DNA from: Dastarcus helophoroides
Lineage: Eukaryota > Arthropoda > Insecta > Coleoptera > Bothrideridae
Length of the DNA stretch: 64,000 nt
Direction: 5' to 3'
NCBI GenBank assembly: GCA_028583605.1
Contig: CM053331.1
Coordinates: 13,996,857 to 14,060,856 of the forward strand
Positions 22,971 through 34,070 of this stretch are shown piece after piece. A program made the position numbers and the translations under genes. Below the pieces are notes generated by a model that was not told the DNA's origin, ran no database searches, and worked only from the letters and a program-made list of their open reading frames with translations. Position 1 is the first letter of the stretch. Each line of letters opens with the position of its first letter.

Positions 22971-24540
22971 CATCCCAAAAATATAAGAGAAAATAAAAAT
23001 TACCCAAGAAAGATGATTCTTTATAATAACTTGTAGAAACATTTTATCTGTTGCACATTATATCAAATTAACTCAATATTTGAATATTAAAACAATTCGC
23101 TTCTTCGTAAACCTTTTAAGATAATAAAACATAACTCTAGTAATGATATGAATGACATGAATAATATGCCATGGCAAAAATAATTATAAAGACGTGTTTT
23201 AAGTTAAAGTTTTTTTTAAATAATACTAAAGAAATTTGCTGCACTTTTTGGTGATGCGTTAAAATTGTTATTTAAACAGATCCTTTTTTGTAAATAGTTA
23301 CAGTTACATCCAAATTCATTTAAAGTCGAATTTGTTTTAAATTGTTTTAACTAAGAGAATGGTTCTTACCTTATGGTTAATGTGTTAGAGTTAGTCGTTA
23401 AATAACCATTATTTTTTTATAAATAAATATGCTTTCAGTAGAAATCATTGATTATAATACAATGTAGTTTAAAACTTCTTAAGTTGTGAAAATAAATATA
23501 TTTTGGAAATTTCAGTGTTATTTATCAAGTTCCTACTACCCTAAAATATTATACCGAGTGGTTCTCTACGGATTATCCGATTTCAACAAAAGACATATCT
23601 CGTTAACTACCGGAGATGTAAACAAAAAAAAACCTGGAATATGACTATAAATTATATTTTGTAGTGTATACTTTCGGTCAGTGCATTTGTCAAGTTAAGA
23701 GTTGGGTATGCCAAAATAACCAGATAAAACTAAATCGAAACGGGTCTTTGGTTCTCAAACTTTGAATATGATAAATGTAGTAACCTTTTGGTGGATGAAT
23801 TGTAACAAGCTTTTTTGACTAACCGTTTCTGCTCAACGTCAGCGAATTAACTGCTAATATAGTTTAGCCACTATGAGTATGATCCACTACACATATTTAG
23901 GAAGATGTGTTGTAATAGTCTAGGTCGTCGTATTCTATGTACAAGTGTTATACTTTTAATTTGATGAATGGCAAAAAAGAAATAAATAATTAGCACAGCC
24001 AGTCAGACCTATTTAATTCCAATTATTTTTAGTTTATAAAGACAGGCTAATTTTTTTTTGAGTAGAATAAAGAAAGGTGCCTGCAAAACTTATTTTATTA
24101 AATTTTAAAAACAGAATAATGTATTTGTCTTGGTCTACAACCTACTGATTATATTTATAAAGGAAATAATATCTTTACTGTGCTACCCAGTTAAATATTT
24201 TTTTGCAGGTATATGATTTGTCATATAATAAAAGATTGGCTTATTGCTTTCTGGAATTTTAGGGCAGAAATGCCTTCTGCCAATCCTTTTATGGACTGGA
24301 AGGGGTTTGCATATTTATAAAGAATAATAATTAAAAGCTCAGGCAGAATGGTATTATATTTAGCTTTTGGAATTTGCGTCAATTTTTTTTTCCGTACCGT
24401 ACATACATTATTTTTAAATTAACTGAATTTGTACATTATTATTATTTTCTTTAACAAATATGTTTAAATTTAGGAAGACTATTGCCATAGTCCTATTTTA
24501 AAATAAAATTTGTCAAACATATGTGACTTTTGTTTTTCAG
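22971..24540. other. Spacer and probable intron of the third zinc-finger gene
   Basis: An AT-rich region with no recognised coding sequence. It ends in a strong polypyrimidine acceptor, TTTTGTTTTTCAG, at 24528-24540. Confidence 0.5.
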
Positions 24541-25711
24541 GAACGAATTAATGGAGCCCGTTATATCCCTTCTAGAAGATACATGGAAAAGAAATATATC
24601 TACACAAAATAAAATACTCGATCGCGGAAAACAGAAAAGAAAAAAATTGGTGTACAAAAACCCATTTATTTATGACATCGTAAAGCCAAAACAAACAGAT
24701 TTTAAGCAAGTAGAAATCAAAAGTTCAAAATGGACGTGTATGATATGTTCAGAATTAAAGCCAAATAAACAGGAGCTCATCGAACATTATGAGCTTCATA
24801 AAAACGAAACTGACTGCTTGCAGTCAAGAAATTCTTATGGCGACTATTTCAAGTGTCCCGTGTGTCTTGTCGATTTCACTTCATTAAAAAGCTACGAGAA
24901 GCACGTAGAGTTGAAACACGGAGAAAAACAATTTACTTGCGACATATGCGGTAAATCCTATAAAAATCTTTTTCAATTATGCATTCATCAAAGCTCCAGT
25001 CACAACAAACGAACAGATTACAAATGTATCGCTTGTGGTACTACCGTCAATGATCAAAGGTCTCTAAAATCTCATATTAAAGATGTGCATGCTGACGAAT
25101 ATAAATTTCGATGCGAACTGTGCCATAAAGGGTTTACTTCTGAAACTTGGTTTGAAGAACATAAAAATTTTCACACGGGAGCTATGCCTTTCGAATGCGA
25201 CATTTGCTTTAAAAACTTCCCCTACACCAGGTACCTAGTTGCTCACAAGAAATTAGAACATGCAAACTTACCCTCGGAAACAACCAGTGTACACAAGTGT
25301 AACATATGTGATAAAAGGTTTGCTCACAAAAAAACTTTGGTAATGCATCTAAGAGATCATGCGGGAGAAAATTCTGTATTATGCGATATGTGTGGAAAAT
25401 CAGTCTCTAGCATAGAACACTTAAAACAGCATATTAGGGTTCACACAGGCGATAAACCCTACATTTGTCCAGTATGTGGGAAGGGTTTTGCAAAAAAATG
25501 TAATTTGACATTACATGAGAGGGTTCACAGTGGAGAAAAACCCCATATATGCAGTGTTTGCGGTAAATGTTTTTCACAAAGGTCCACACTTGTGATTCAT
25601 GGGAGATACCATTCTGGAGAAAGGCCTTATGTTTGTAAATTATGCAATAAAGGTTTTGTTGCAAGGGGATTGTTAAGTGTTCATATAAAAACGTGTGGAG
25701 GTATTCCATAA
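24541..25711 (+). CDS. C2H2 zinc-finger protein, 3' coding exon (gene C)
   Basis: More divergent paralogue of genes A and B, again with eleven fingers. They are WTCMIC, FKCPVC, FTCDIC, YKCIAC, FRCELC, FECDIC, HKCNIC, VLCDMC, YICPVC, HICSVC and a last YVCKLC finger ending H-X3-C. Linkers TGDKPY, SGEKPH and SGERPY join the later fingers. The exon follows a clear acceptor (AG 24539-24540) with one base before the first whole codon, the same phase as in A and B. The first in-frame ATG is at 24551 (MEPVISLLEDTW), which may be the start if the upstream exon is non-coding. About 60 basic residues (RGKQKRKKL) precede the first finger. Stop is at 25709-25711 and AATAAA at 25795-25800. Presumably nuclear and DNA-binding; target unknown. 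Confidence 0.9.
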
Positions 25712-25794
25712 AATTATTAGGTTTTTTCTTAAATAATTGTTCTGTCTGTGATGTAGAGTCAATTTTTTTATTGTTACCACTTGTAAAGATTCTT

Positions 25795-25800
25795 AATAAA
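25795..25800 (+). promoter_or_regulatory. Polyadenylation signal of zinc-finger gene C
   Basis: AATAAA lies 84 bases after the stop codon, the expected place for a compact 3' UTR. Confidence 0.6.
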
Positions 25801-26645
25801 TTTGTTTTTATATAATTATTGAATTATTTTTTTTAGCATACATTATTGCATTAAACTAAAACATGAAATTGACTCCAAAAATGTAATCCAACGTAATTGA
25901 AGTGTGTATACTTTAAATTTCAAATGTAACATAATAGGTTTACTCAGGGTACCTATTTAGAGAAAGATTTTTTTTTGATATAAGTAACATGATTTTACTT
26001 TATTTGCTAAAGAATCCCCAATTTATTTTAGGATCTTATGCTTTTTTTTAATTTAAACAATTTCAAGTTAACTAATTTTAAATCTAAAGATACCCAGCAC
26101 CAAAATAAAACTCTTTAAAAGTAGAGAATAAACCATAGTTAGCTGTTTTAAGGCCTTTTTATTGGTATGCTTTTTTTCTGAAATAAACTATTTCCGAGAA
26201 AATTATATCAACTTTATTATTTCTTTTGACCGCCATAATAAATTTAACCATTTTTGAATTTAGTATATTTTGCTGATTCATTTGATGTCATAGCAGTCTT
26301 CAAATGTGGCAAAGTGGGTTAAATAAAGTAACTTATTATTAAAAAAAATCATAGTAGGCGATGCAATCTCTATAGTTCTTGATGATAAAAAATACAGTTT
26401 TTCAAAAGCAATAACTATCTACTATAAGATTGTAACCCAACATTGTAAAAGTCTTAGATTAAAATTACATCCTATCTTGTGGCATTTTATAAAGGAAACA
26501 AGTCTAAATGTCTAGCACAAATTATTCGACATTAAAATCGAGGTTTTGAAAATACCCATCTTTTAGTTTCAAAGCTGAACATTAGTAATGGGAGTTGCAA
26601 TCTAAACATTTTGAAAAAAGTTAAATGCTAAGAAAAGGAATTATA
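25801..26645. other. Intergenic stretch, no gene recognised
   Basis: AT-rich non-coding sequence without visible structure. Confidence 0.4.
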
Positions 26646-27567
26646 CAAGGTGGACCATAAGTAATGGTACATGGAGCAAGAGCAGATTTTTCGTATAAAA
26701 AAATGTGATTTAGCTACATTTACTTTATACCAAAAGTTGATATTAACCGAGATGCAGGGCATCAAGGTTACGAAAAAAAATTTCATTTTTTTGCCATAAC
26801 TGATGACAAAAAATTTGGTATATGGAGGTTTCTTTGGCCGATAAATTCTAATTTGCTAACAGATTGCCAGTAACTCATAGGGGTGGCATCTGCGTTATCG
26901 TTTATTATTCTAAACCATCATAACTTTTTTGTGCCTCCATGTATACTTTTTTAAATAGATACTTTTATTTATTTACATTTGTTACGTAAAAAAATATACT
27001 ACTTAAATGTTGATACAAGCAACCGTTTTCAAGATATTTGCCTTTAAAGTTTATCGTGCGTTTATTTCAAGTTATGTAAATGTGAATTTTTCGTATTAGG
27101 TTTTAAAATAAAAGAAATAAAACTGACTCTAAAATAGTTTATATCAAATATTACTCAACTGATGTTATTATTCCACATATTTCATAAATTTCCAACGCAA
27201 ATTTAAATAAAATACCAAAACTAAATTTATTTTCAAAATCAAATATGCGACAAAATGATCTGTGTCATGGAAAGGGATGGATTGATTTAGAGTCATGCAA
27301 GATAGCGTAGGTAGTGCCCCCTATCAACTATTGGTAACATGTTTGCAAATTAGAGTTTGTCAACTTAAGAAACTTTCTTGTGCCAAATGTCGTGCCTATA
27401 TTACAATTTATTTAATAATTACACAAAAAAAATCAGAATTTCTTGACTTTCCAACTTTGATATCCTGCACCTCGGTTAATATCAACTTTTGGTATAAGGT
27501 AAATTTAGCTAAATCACATTATTTTTATATGAAAAATTAACTATTGCTTTGTGTACATATCACCCTG
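26646..27567. mobile_element. Non-autonomous TIR element, 0.92 kb
   Basis: Starts CAAGGTGGACCATAAG after TA and ends ATATCACCCTG before TA. The arms match inverted for about 110 bp, for example CCAAAAGTTGATATTAACCG on the left and its complement at about 27472-27491. The interior has no transposase; the 27295-27540 open frame is not protein-like. A diverged relative of its interior lies at 56645-56925. Confidence 0.8.
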
Positions 27568-27589
27568 TATTAGAATTTTAAAAAATTAT

Positions 27590-28020
27590 CTCATTGTTAG
27601 ACATTTTGTAGAAAAATTGAAATTTACAAATTTAGGCAGAAATTTTGAAAAAGAAATACCGAAATTTTTTAAAAAGCCTCCAAAAATAAATAAATAACGA
27701 TTTCGGAGTTTTGAAGGAAAGTTAAAATCTGCAAAAAAACTCCAAATTTCGTAAAAAGTCTGAATTTATAAAAAAAGGTAATTATTTTTGAAAAAATTCG
27801 TTAAAACTTTGTAAATAAAAAAATCAAATTTTATAGTTGGAATTGAAAAAAAAAATCCGAAAAGTTGAAATTTCCAGTTTGAGGGCGAAATGTAAAAAAA
27901 TTTATATTAAAATAAAATAAAAATCTACAAACTTAAATTCAGAGTTTTTAGTAAAACTTAAAATTAAATAAAAAAGGTTTTTTGAAAGTTCCTAAAATTT
28001 AAAACCAAATTGCGAGAGGA
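27590..28020. repeat. Degenerate A/T word-repeat block
   Basis: Imperfect repeats of GAAATTTTGAAAAA, CGAAATTTTT and AAATTTCGTAAAAAG words, the same texture as at 9230-10350. Confidence 0.5.
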
Positions 28021-30960
28021 AATTCTAAATTATTGACAAAGTTCTGGAACAACCAGAAAATAGAAATTATTACCACATTTTTCCCCAAGAGAGAATGAAT
28101 GCGGCAAGGTGTATCAAAAAACCAATATTTTAAGTGCCATCAAAAACTCCTGAAAACTCTCTACAATCTTCGCTAGCAAGGGGAGGGCGAAAGGGGAATA
28201 CACAAGCTTTTGTATGTTAAAGTATGAACTTCGTGGTTCCTTCACTAACTAGTGCAGTATAAAAAATGGAAAGGGCTATACTCGTCGTCATCTCATGGAA
28301 TATGAAGGACGATGGTTGCATATTGCTAGCCTAATTCCGATGAAATGAGCGCCAGATAGTTTTCTGGTAATGCTGCTTACCTCTCTTGAATCAAAACTAC
28401 CAAAACCTGCGACGGGACCAGGAACGGTAAGTAGGTCATGGGTCAATTTGAAACTTACCATGTCATCACACTTTATCAATCTACCGAACTCGGCAAGCGA
28501 AACTTTAATGTTCTACTCAAAACTTTGGAAATACACATTCACATGATAAAGAAGAAACGCAAATAAAACGATAAAAGGTTATTAGTACTGTAATGAGCGA
28601 CCCAGCCAGCCGTTTGTGACCATAACCAGTGATTGTATGTAGTTTTTCGAAATTGTCGAATTTTGCTCATCTTTAAAAATTTTCGAAGAATAATTTACTT
28701 CGATTTTCGGACCCAATTTGTCTACGTTGTGTTTAAAATTATTTTATTTCAATAAATTGTAACCCCAGTTCGTAGAGTCGACAGGGAAGTGTTATCAAAT
28801 TCAAACAACAATTGACCTCAACGTTTTATTACAATAGGGCAACAAATAAATCAACAAAATTTCAAGTTTGTGATTTTCAAGTGTTCTTAAACATAATACA
28901 ACAAAATAAAAGTAAACCTGTTTGTTTCAACTTGTTTAAATTTGCTGGACACAGATCTGAGAGAAATATTTTTTTAGAAAATTAAGAGAATTCATTAAGA
29001 ACAAGTAATCTGACATTCTTTGTCTAACTCTTTCGCTCGTATATGGTACGTCGGTTATTAATTTCCCAAAGTTTATTTTAACCCTAATAATCGCAATGCT
29101 TTCCCCAGCTGGGCCATTTAGTTTGTACTCGAAGGTTTTCAAACCAAATGCAGCTAACTTTGTACCTGATTATCGGTGGGTGTTCGCTGGTAAGTTTGTA
29201 CACAGAGGTTCTCAAACTATTTTCAGGTGTCTGTTTGTTTTTCTTTATTCCAATTCTTATGTGTTTTGTCGCTTCTTTATTCAAGCATACTTCACATAGC
29301 ATACAGTTTTCTGTTAAAGCTTTGAGCTAACAATATCCAAAGGATAATGCTACGAGAAAATGGAGCTCAAGCTTGGAAATGAAGTTGTGATTTATCGTAA
29401 TAAATCAAATTTATAAATGTTGATTCAATCTTACAGATCTCTCGTTCTCTCACTCTTTCTTTCTTTCCTTTGTTAACTTGTTCCTTTGTTTTTTTTTCTG
29501 TTTTTCTCATACCAAACTCAATCACTCGAACTTAAACCAGTGTCATAAAATAGACTAGAAATATTGTTCAGATTTCGTAGAAACTTTCTGAGCAGAATTT
29601 GCCCTTCCAACACTACATCTACTTCTACGGCTACTGTTCTAATAGAAGGGGCGTTTTCTGGCTTAGAAAGTGGCTAAGCTTGACTTAGCACAAAAAAACA
29701 TTTAAATTAAAGTTAGAAACTGGCAAGAAATTCTTATTTCATTCGTCAAAACATTTCCCTAACGAGAGCTGATCGATTTTTTGAACCAGTGGAAACTCAG
29801 TTTCCAACAGTAGAACATCGAAGAACGACCTTAAGAAAATAGAAGATTTTCGAAGCAAATTTGCTTTATTTGTTTTTGTCTTTTTCATTCTATTCTCTTT
29901 GTGTTTGTTTTCTTTTCTCTTTCTTTTTTTTTACTGAGACTGGTAGTTGCACCAGTCAGCGGTAGGGTGCTTGGCCCTATAATAATTTTCTAACAACGAC
30001 TTTCTCATTCATTCGGTTTGTTGTGGAAGTTTTAAATTCCTTTCTCTTTTTTTTTTGTGTACGCCCCCCCAACCCCATATTGATCAAAATTAGGAACAAG
30101 TATTTCTCAAATTTTAGGAAAAGTTAATTAAATCATATGAGAGCGAAAACCCTCAAATAAAATCGTCGGACAATTTAAAATTTACGTGCCTATTTATCCC
30201 GTAGCAAACATCACACAAATGGCACAAGAACTTCACGTTGAACAGGAATAGAAATTGTTTTTTTTTTATTTTGTGTTCATTCACGTTAATTAGCACAAAC
30301 AGAAGCAGTCCCTTTTTTTTAAACTCCCGTATTTCGTTTTCGTACTCGTTTTTATAAGTCCGGAAGTTGAACATATTTTCTAAACTAATTTCATTGAAGT
30401 TTAGTACTTGACTACCTTAAAGTTGGTTCATAGGTGTTTTATGTTCACTCCCCCTACCCTTAACTTCTGGGGACCGAAAGACATCCTCTGCATCTCGCTA
30501 GAGGGCATGAGGATGCAGAATTTCTACTAATTTAAATATTTCTAATCCAGATTAGCCCTAAAATAAATTTTGAAAAGGATTCTTAAAGTGCATATCAAAC
30601 TGCAAACCCCTTTTGAATAATGTCGTCCCTTTATCTTGCAAGTTTTACTTCGATAATTGAAATTTAAATAACTTACAATTGTACGTGTTTATAAGGGCGT
30701 TTTTTGAACGTCAAATTCCTCCAGTCTACCACCACATGGTCTTGCCGAGATATTTGCTACGGTCTCCGTTATTGACATGTTACCCTTATTTATTACTCTA
30801 CTTTTCAGCGGTCCTTCAAAACTAACATGTTATTTTACTCAGTTTAGGTATCTGTGCTTGAAACAAACCAGGCCTAACAAATAACCCTTATCTAATTTGT
30901 GAACGCTAAAAAATCTGTTTCTCACGCAAAACGTTATGTTACAAAGAATTTTTGTAATAC
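28021..30960. other. Intergenic stretch, no gene proven
   Basis: Possible minus-strand mini-exon signals lie near 28380-28500 (see findings). Polypyrimidine tracts lie at about 29440-29515 and 29870-29935. Short open frames at 28288, 28936, 29084 and 30153 (minus) and 29096 (plus) show no family features. Confidence 0.35.
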
Positions 30961-31065
30961 AGTATTTGGAGATTTAATATTTCCAAGAAAAATTGAATAA
31001 AATTCAATTAAATAAAACAAACGAGGAAATAGAACAGTTTAGTAGAACTCGACTCACCACAATAC
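30961..31065. repeat. 105-bp direct repeat, left copy
   Basis: About 95% identical to 32870-32975 and in the same orientation. The pair exactly brackets the inverted partial copy of the mariner compound. Confidence 0.9.
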
Positions 31066-32869
31066 ATATATGAAAGCTATTAACTACTTTCTACATAATC
31101 TCCTGATTTTATTATGCATTTTTCCCAACGGGTTGGGAGTTTTTTAATTCAATCACCCTAAAAAGAAGGGAGGCGTGTTTGCAGCCAATTGCGCACAAAT
31201 GTCTCAACAGCACTATCATCATGGAATCGCTCAGCTCCTAGAGCTCCTTTCAGTGGTCCAAAGATATGGTAATCGCATGGTGATAAGTCGGGACTACAAG
31301 GAGGGTGTTGCCCAATGCATTTCCTCTAATTTTTGATGTGTCAGATTGGCTGAGTGGGGGCGGGCATCATCGTAAACTTAAATCACATTTCTGACCGAAT
31401 TATCACGTTTTTTCCGCCAATATGCATGTTTTGGTTCATCCAATACCTGGCAGTAGTAGGCAGCATTAACCGTACGACGTTCATGCGGAAAATCGACGTG
31501 CATGACTCCTTTAAAATCCCAAAACACTGTAGCAAGAACTGACGACGAGCATGGGGTTCATTTTCTACTTGAGTTCGTCCTTTCAAAAAATGTTTGTGCA
31601 ATTCATACACTTCAGTTTTCTTTAAACAACCCCCCCGAACTGTGCTTCTAGTCTACGAAGAATTTCGGCGGGTTTTACACCTTCATCGGCAAGAAATTTA
31701 ATAAGAATGCGTTGCGCAACGTGGGGATGCAGCTCTTGCTAACTCATTGTATTTACAACTGACGAACAGCGAGAACGGAATTGGCGATTCAAATTAAAAG
31801 TTCGCGCCAACAATCAGCTGATCGCAAGATGTCGTTTGCTTATAACCTATCTTTAAGGCTATAATATGTATGTAAACACTGGGCATCTCCCCTGAATATT
31901 GTCTTATTTTGCCACGTAGTTTTCATAATTTTTATGCAATTATATGTATATTAAGAGGACAATAACTAAGGTAATTAAAGCAATGCGATTGTTTATACAA
32001 ATTATAATAGATTCAGGGAAAAAGCTTTTAAGTTTTGGAAAAGGGGCGAGACAGAATTGCAGGGCATAAGCATCTTAATCTTGTTTTTATAGCTCTACCT
32101 CTGTATGGAATAATTGTTAAAAGGTAAATTTATCATTATAGCTTCAACCCTTACGGGTATCATTTTGATCCTTTTTTAAATATTTGTGAATTGCACTGAA
32201 TATTTTAATTTATTAGAATAGTTTAACGTTCTAAAAGTTCCAAGTGACGTATCAGTTAAATGATAATATAAAATTGCCTCAAGTTCTAATTTATTTCGAA
32301 ATGATTAAATAATTTCTTGAAAGACGTGGTAATACTTAACACTAGTTAATTTTGTTGTTTAATTAAAGATCAAAAATATTTTTAGGGAAAAGGTTTCTGA
32401 ATGGAAGTCATGTTATTATTAGTGTGTAAGCGAAGAATGTGGAGAAAATTTAAACTGAAGGAATAAAGTTTCAATAGCACATTACATCGACTAAAATCGT
32501 TTTGCCCATCACGATAGCATCACATATTGCTAACTACTGAATTAAATTACTACTTTCAAAAATTGTTTATCAGATGGTTTAACCTCCTACATCTTACTGA
32601 TAAAAGCAATAATCACAACTACTAACTGCCTTAAAAATGTTTGGAAATTATTTAAAACATTAGTCATATAGTTATAGCATCATAAATATCCTTCTTGAGG
32701 GGAAATGGAATAACTGGCTGTAAAACTATATTTAAAATTGATAACATTTAGTAAAATACATATATCATTAACTGTTTCAATAGAAATGTCACCGAAGAGA
32801 AATAATATATGAAATAAAATGTTTTTTAGTTTCATGAACAAAGAATGTTAGCAAGAGTCTTCTAAATAC
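31066..32869 (-). mobile_element. Inverted partial copy of the mariner compound, without its ends
   Basis: Corresponds to 2973-6970 read in reverse, minus the Tc1-like element. It includes the remnant transposase (minus strand, with YELHK, GRTQVENEPHARR, and a C-terminal part near 31080-31330). Neither mariner terminal repeat is present: it starts and stops inside the element. At about 32735-32755 it carries the uninterrupted sequence where the Tc1-like element sits in the other copy. The stops and frameshifts of the transposase are largely shared with the first copy, so it was already dead when copied. Confidence 0.85.
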
Positions 32870-32975
32870 AATATTTGTAGATTTAATATTTCCAAGAAAA
32901 AATTGAATAAAATTCAACTAAATAAAACAAACGAGGAAATAGAACAGTTTAGTGGAACTCGACTCACCACAGTAC
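32870..32975. repeat. 105-bp direct repeat, right copy
   Basis: Partner of 30961-31065. Both run from a TATTTG-GAGATTTAATA-like start to CGACTCACCAC with AATAC or AGTAC at the end. Confidence 0.9.
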
Positions 32976-34070
32976 CTATTTTTTCATAATTTTTTTCCCA
33001 TTTTTTTCTGTGTTCCCTCGTACAATGATATAATTTACCTTCAAAGCCGTCTCTAACATATCTTATGGTAATATATCTGGGGTCAATCTTTGAAATTAAT
33101 CAATAATTCTTTCTTGTATCTTATCTACGGATTGCATTGTACAGATTTTTTGCTTTGAAACAATTGTTTTGAAACAATTGAACAACAGAAAGAACTCCAG
33201 AAAACTCAAATCGGGTGACCAAAGTGGCTAAGTGGCTACAATATTATCCCATCTCTTCAGCCTATGTCCTTCCACATATTCACGTACAGACCGACTTAAA
33301 TGTGCTTCATCATTTTGAAACATCTTCGTATAATTTTCGCTATTCTCTAAAACCAATGAATTTTTAGTGAAAAATATTCAAAGACATCTTAATTGAAAAC
33401 CCTTCGCCATACAAAAAAAGTTGAGGACGTATTTTTACCAAAAAATAAAGGATTTGATTCATCAGTACTTATTTTGAGAAAAAGCAGTGGCGTAACGTTT
33501 TATTTTAGCTATTTTTACAGGTAGTGCTAAGAGTTAAAGAAGTTGAGTAGGGTACCCCAAATTCGACCTGCTAAATTTTTCAAAGAGTATAATAATAAAT
33601 TATTATAAAATGGTCCAGTTTGGGTAACCTTATCCTACATTGCTGATACCGTTTACCCTCTCCCCCCCGCCACATTCAGTAACACTGTTCAATGTCCCTA
33701 CAACACGTAGGGACACGTATCTTTGAAAAATGTTATTGCTATTTAGGTCAGATTTCACTTATACGTTAAACAAAATACTATGTAAAGCAAAATTATATTT
33801 TCAAATATTATTTTTTATAATCGAATTATATACGCTACGAAATTCAATGCAATTTGTAATTTATTATTAAAATATTGAACTTCAAAAACTCCTTGCTATC
33901 TAGCTTTCGTTGTCTTAGCAATATCTACGTGGTAAATGTCAATATGACGTTAGTATAGGATTAGTTTAGTAAATACTTTGGTATGTCTCAGGAAATTAAA
34001 AGTAGTAAATTATTATAATGGCCCATTTGTAAGTAATCTTCAATGCATTCGAAGATGGTCCATTTCCAAA
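32976..34070. other. Upstream region of the F-box gene
   Basis: No coding sequence recognised. The F-box promoter should lie in its right part, but no TATA box or initiator is convincing. Confidence 0.35.
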
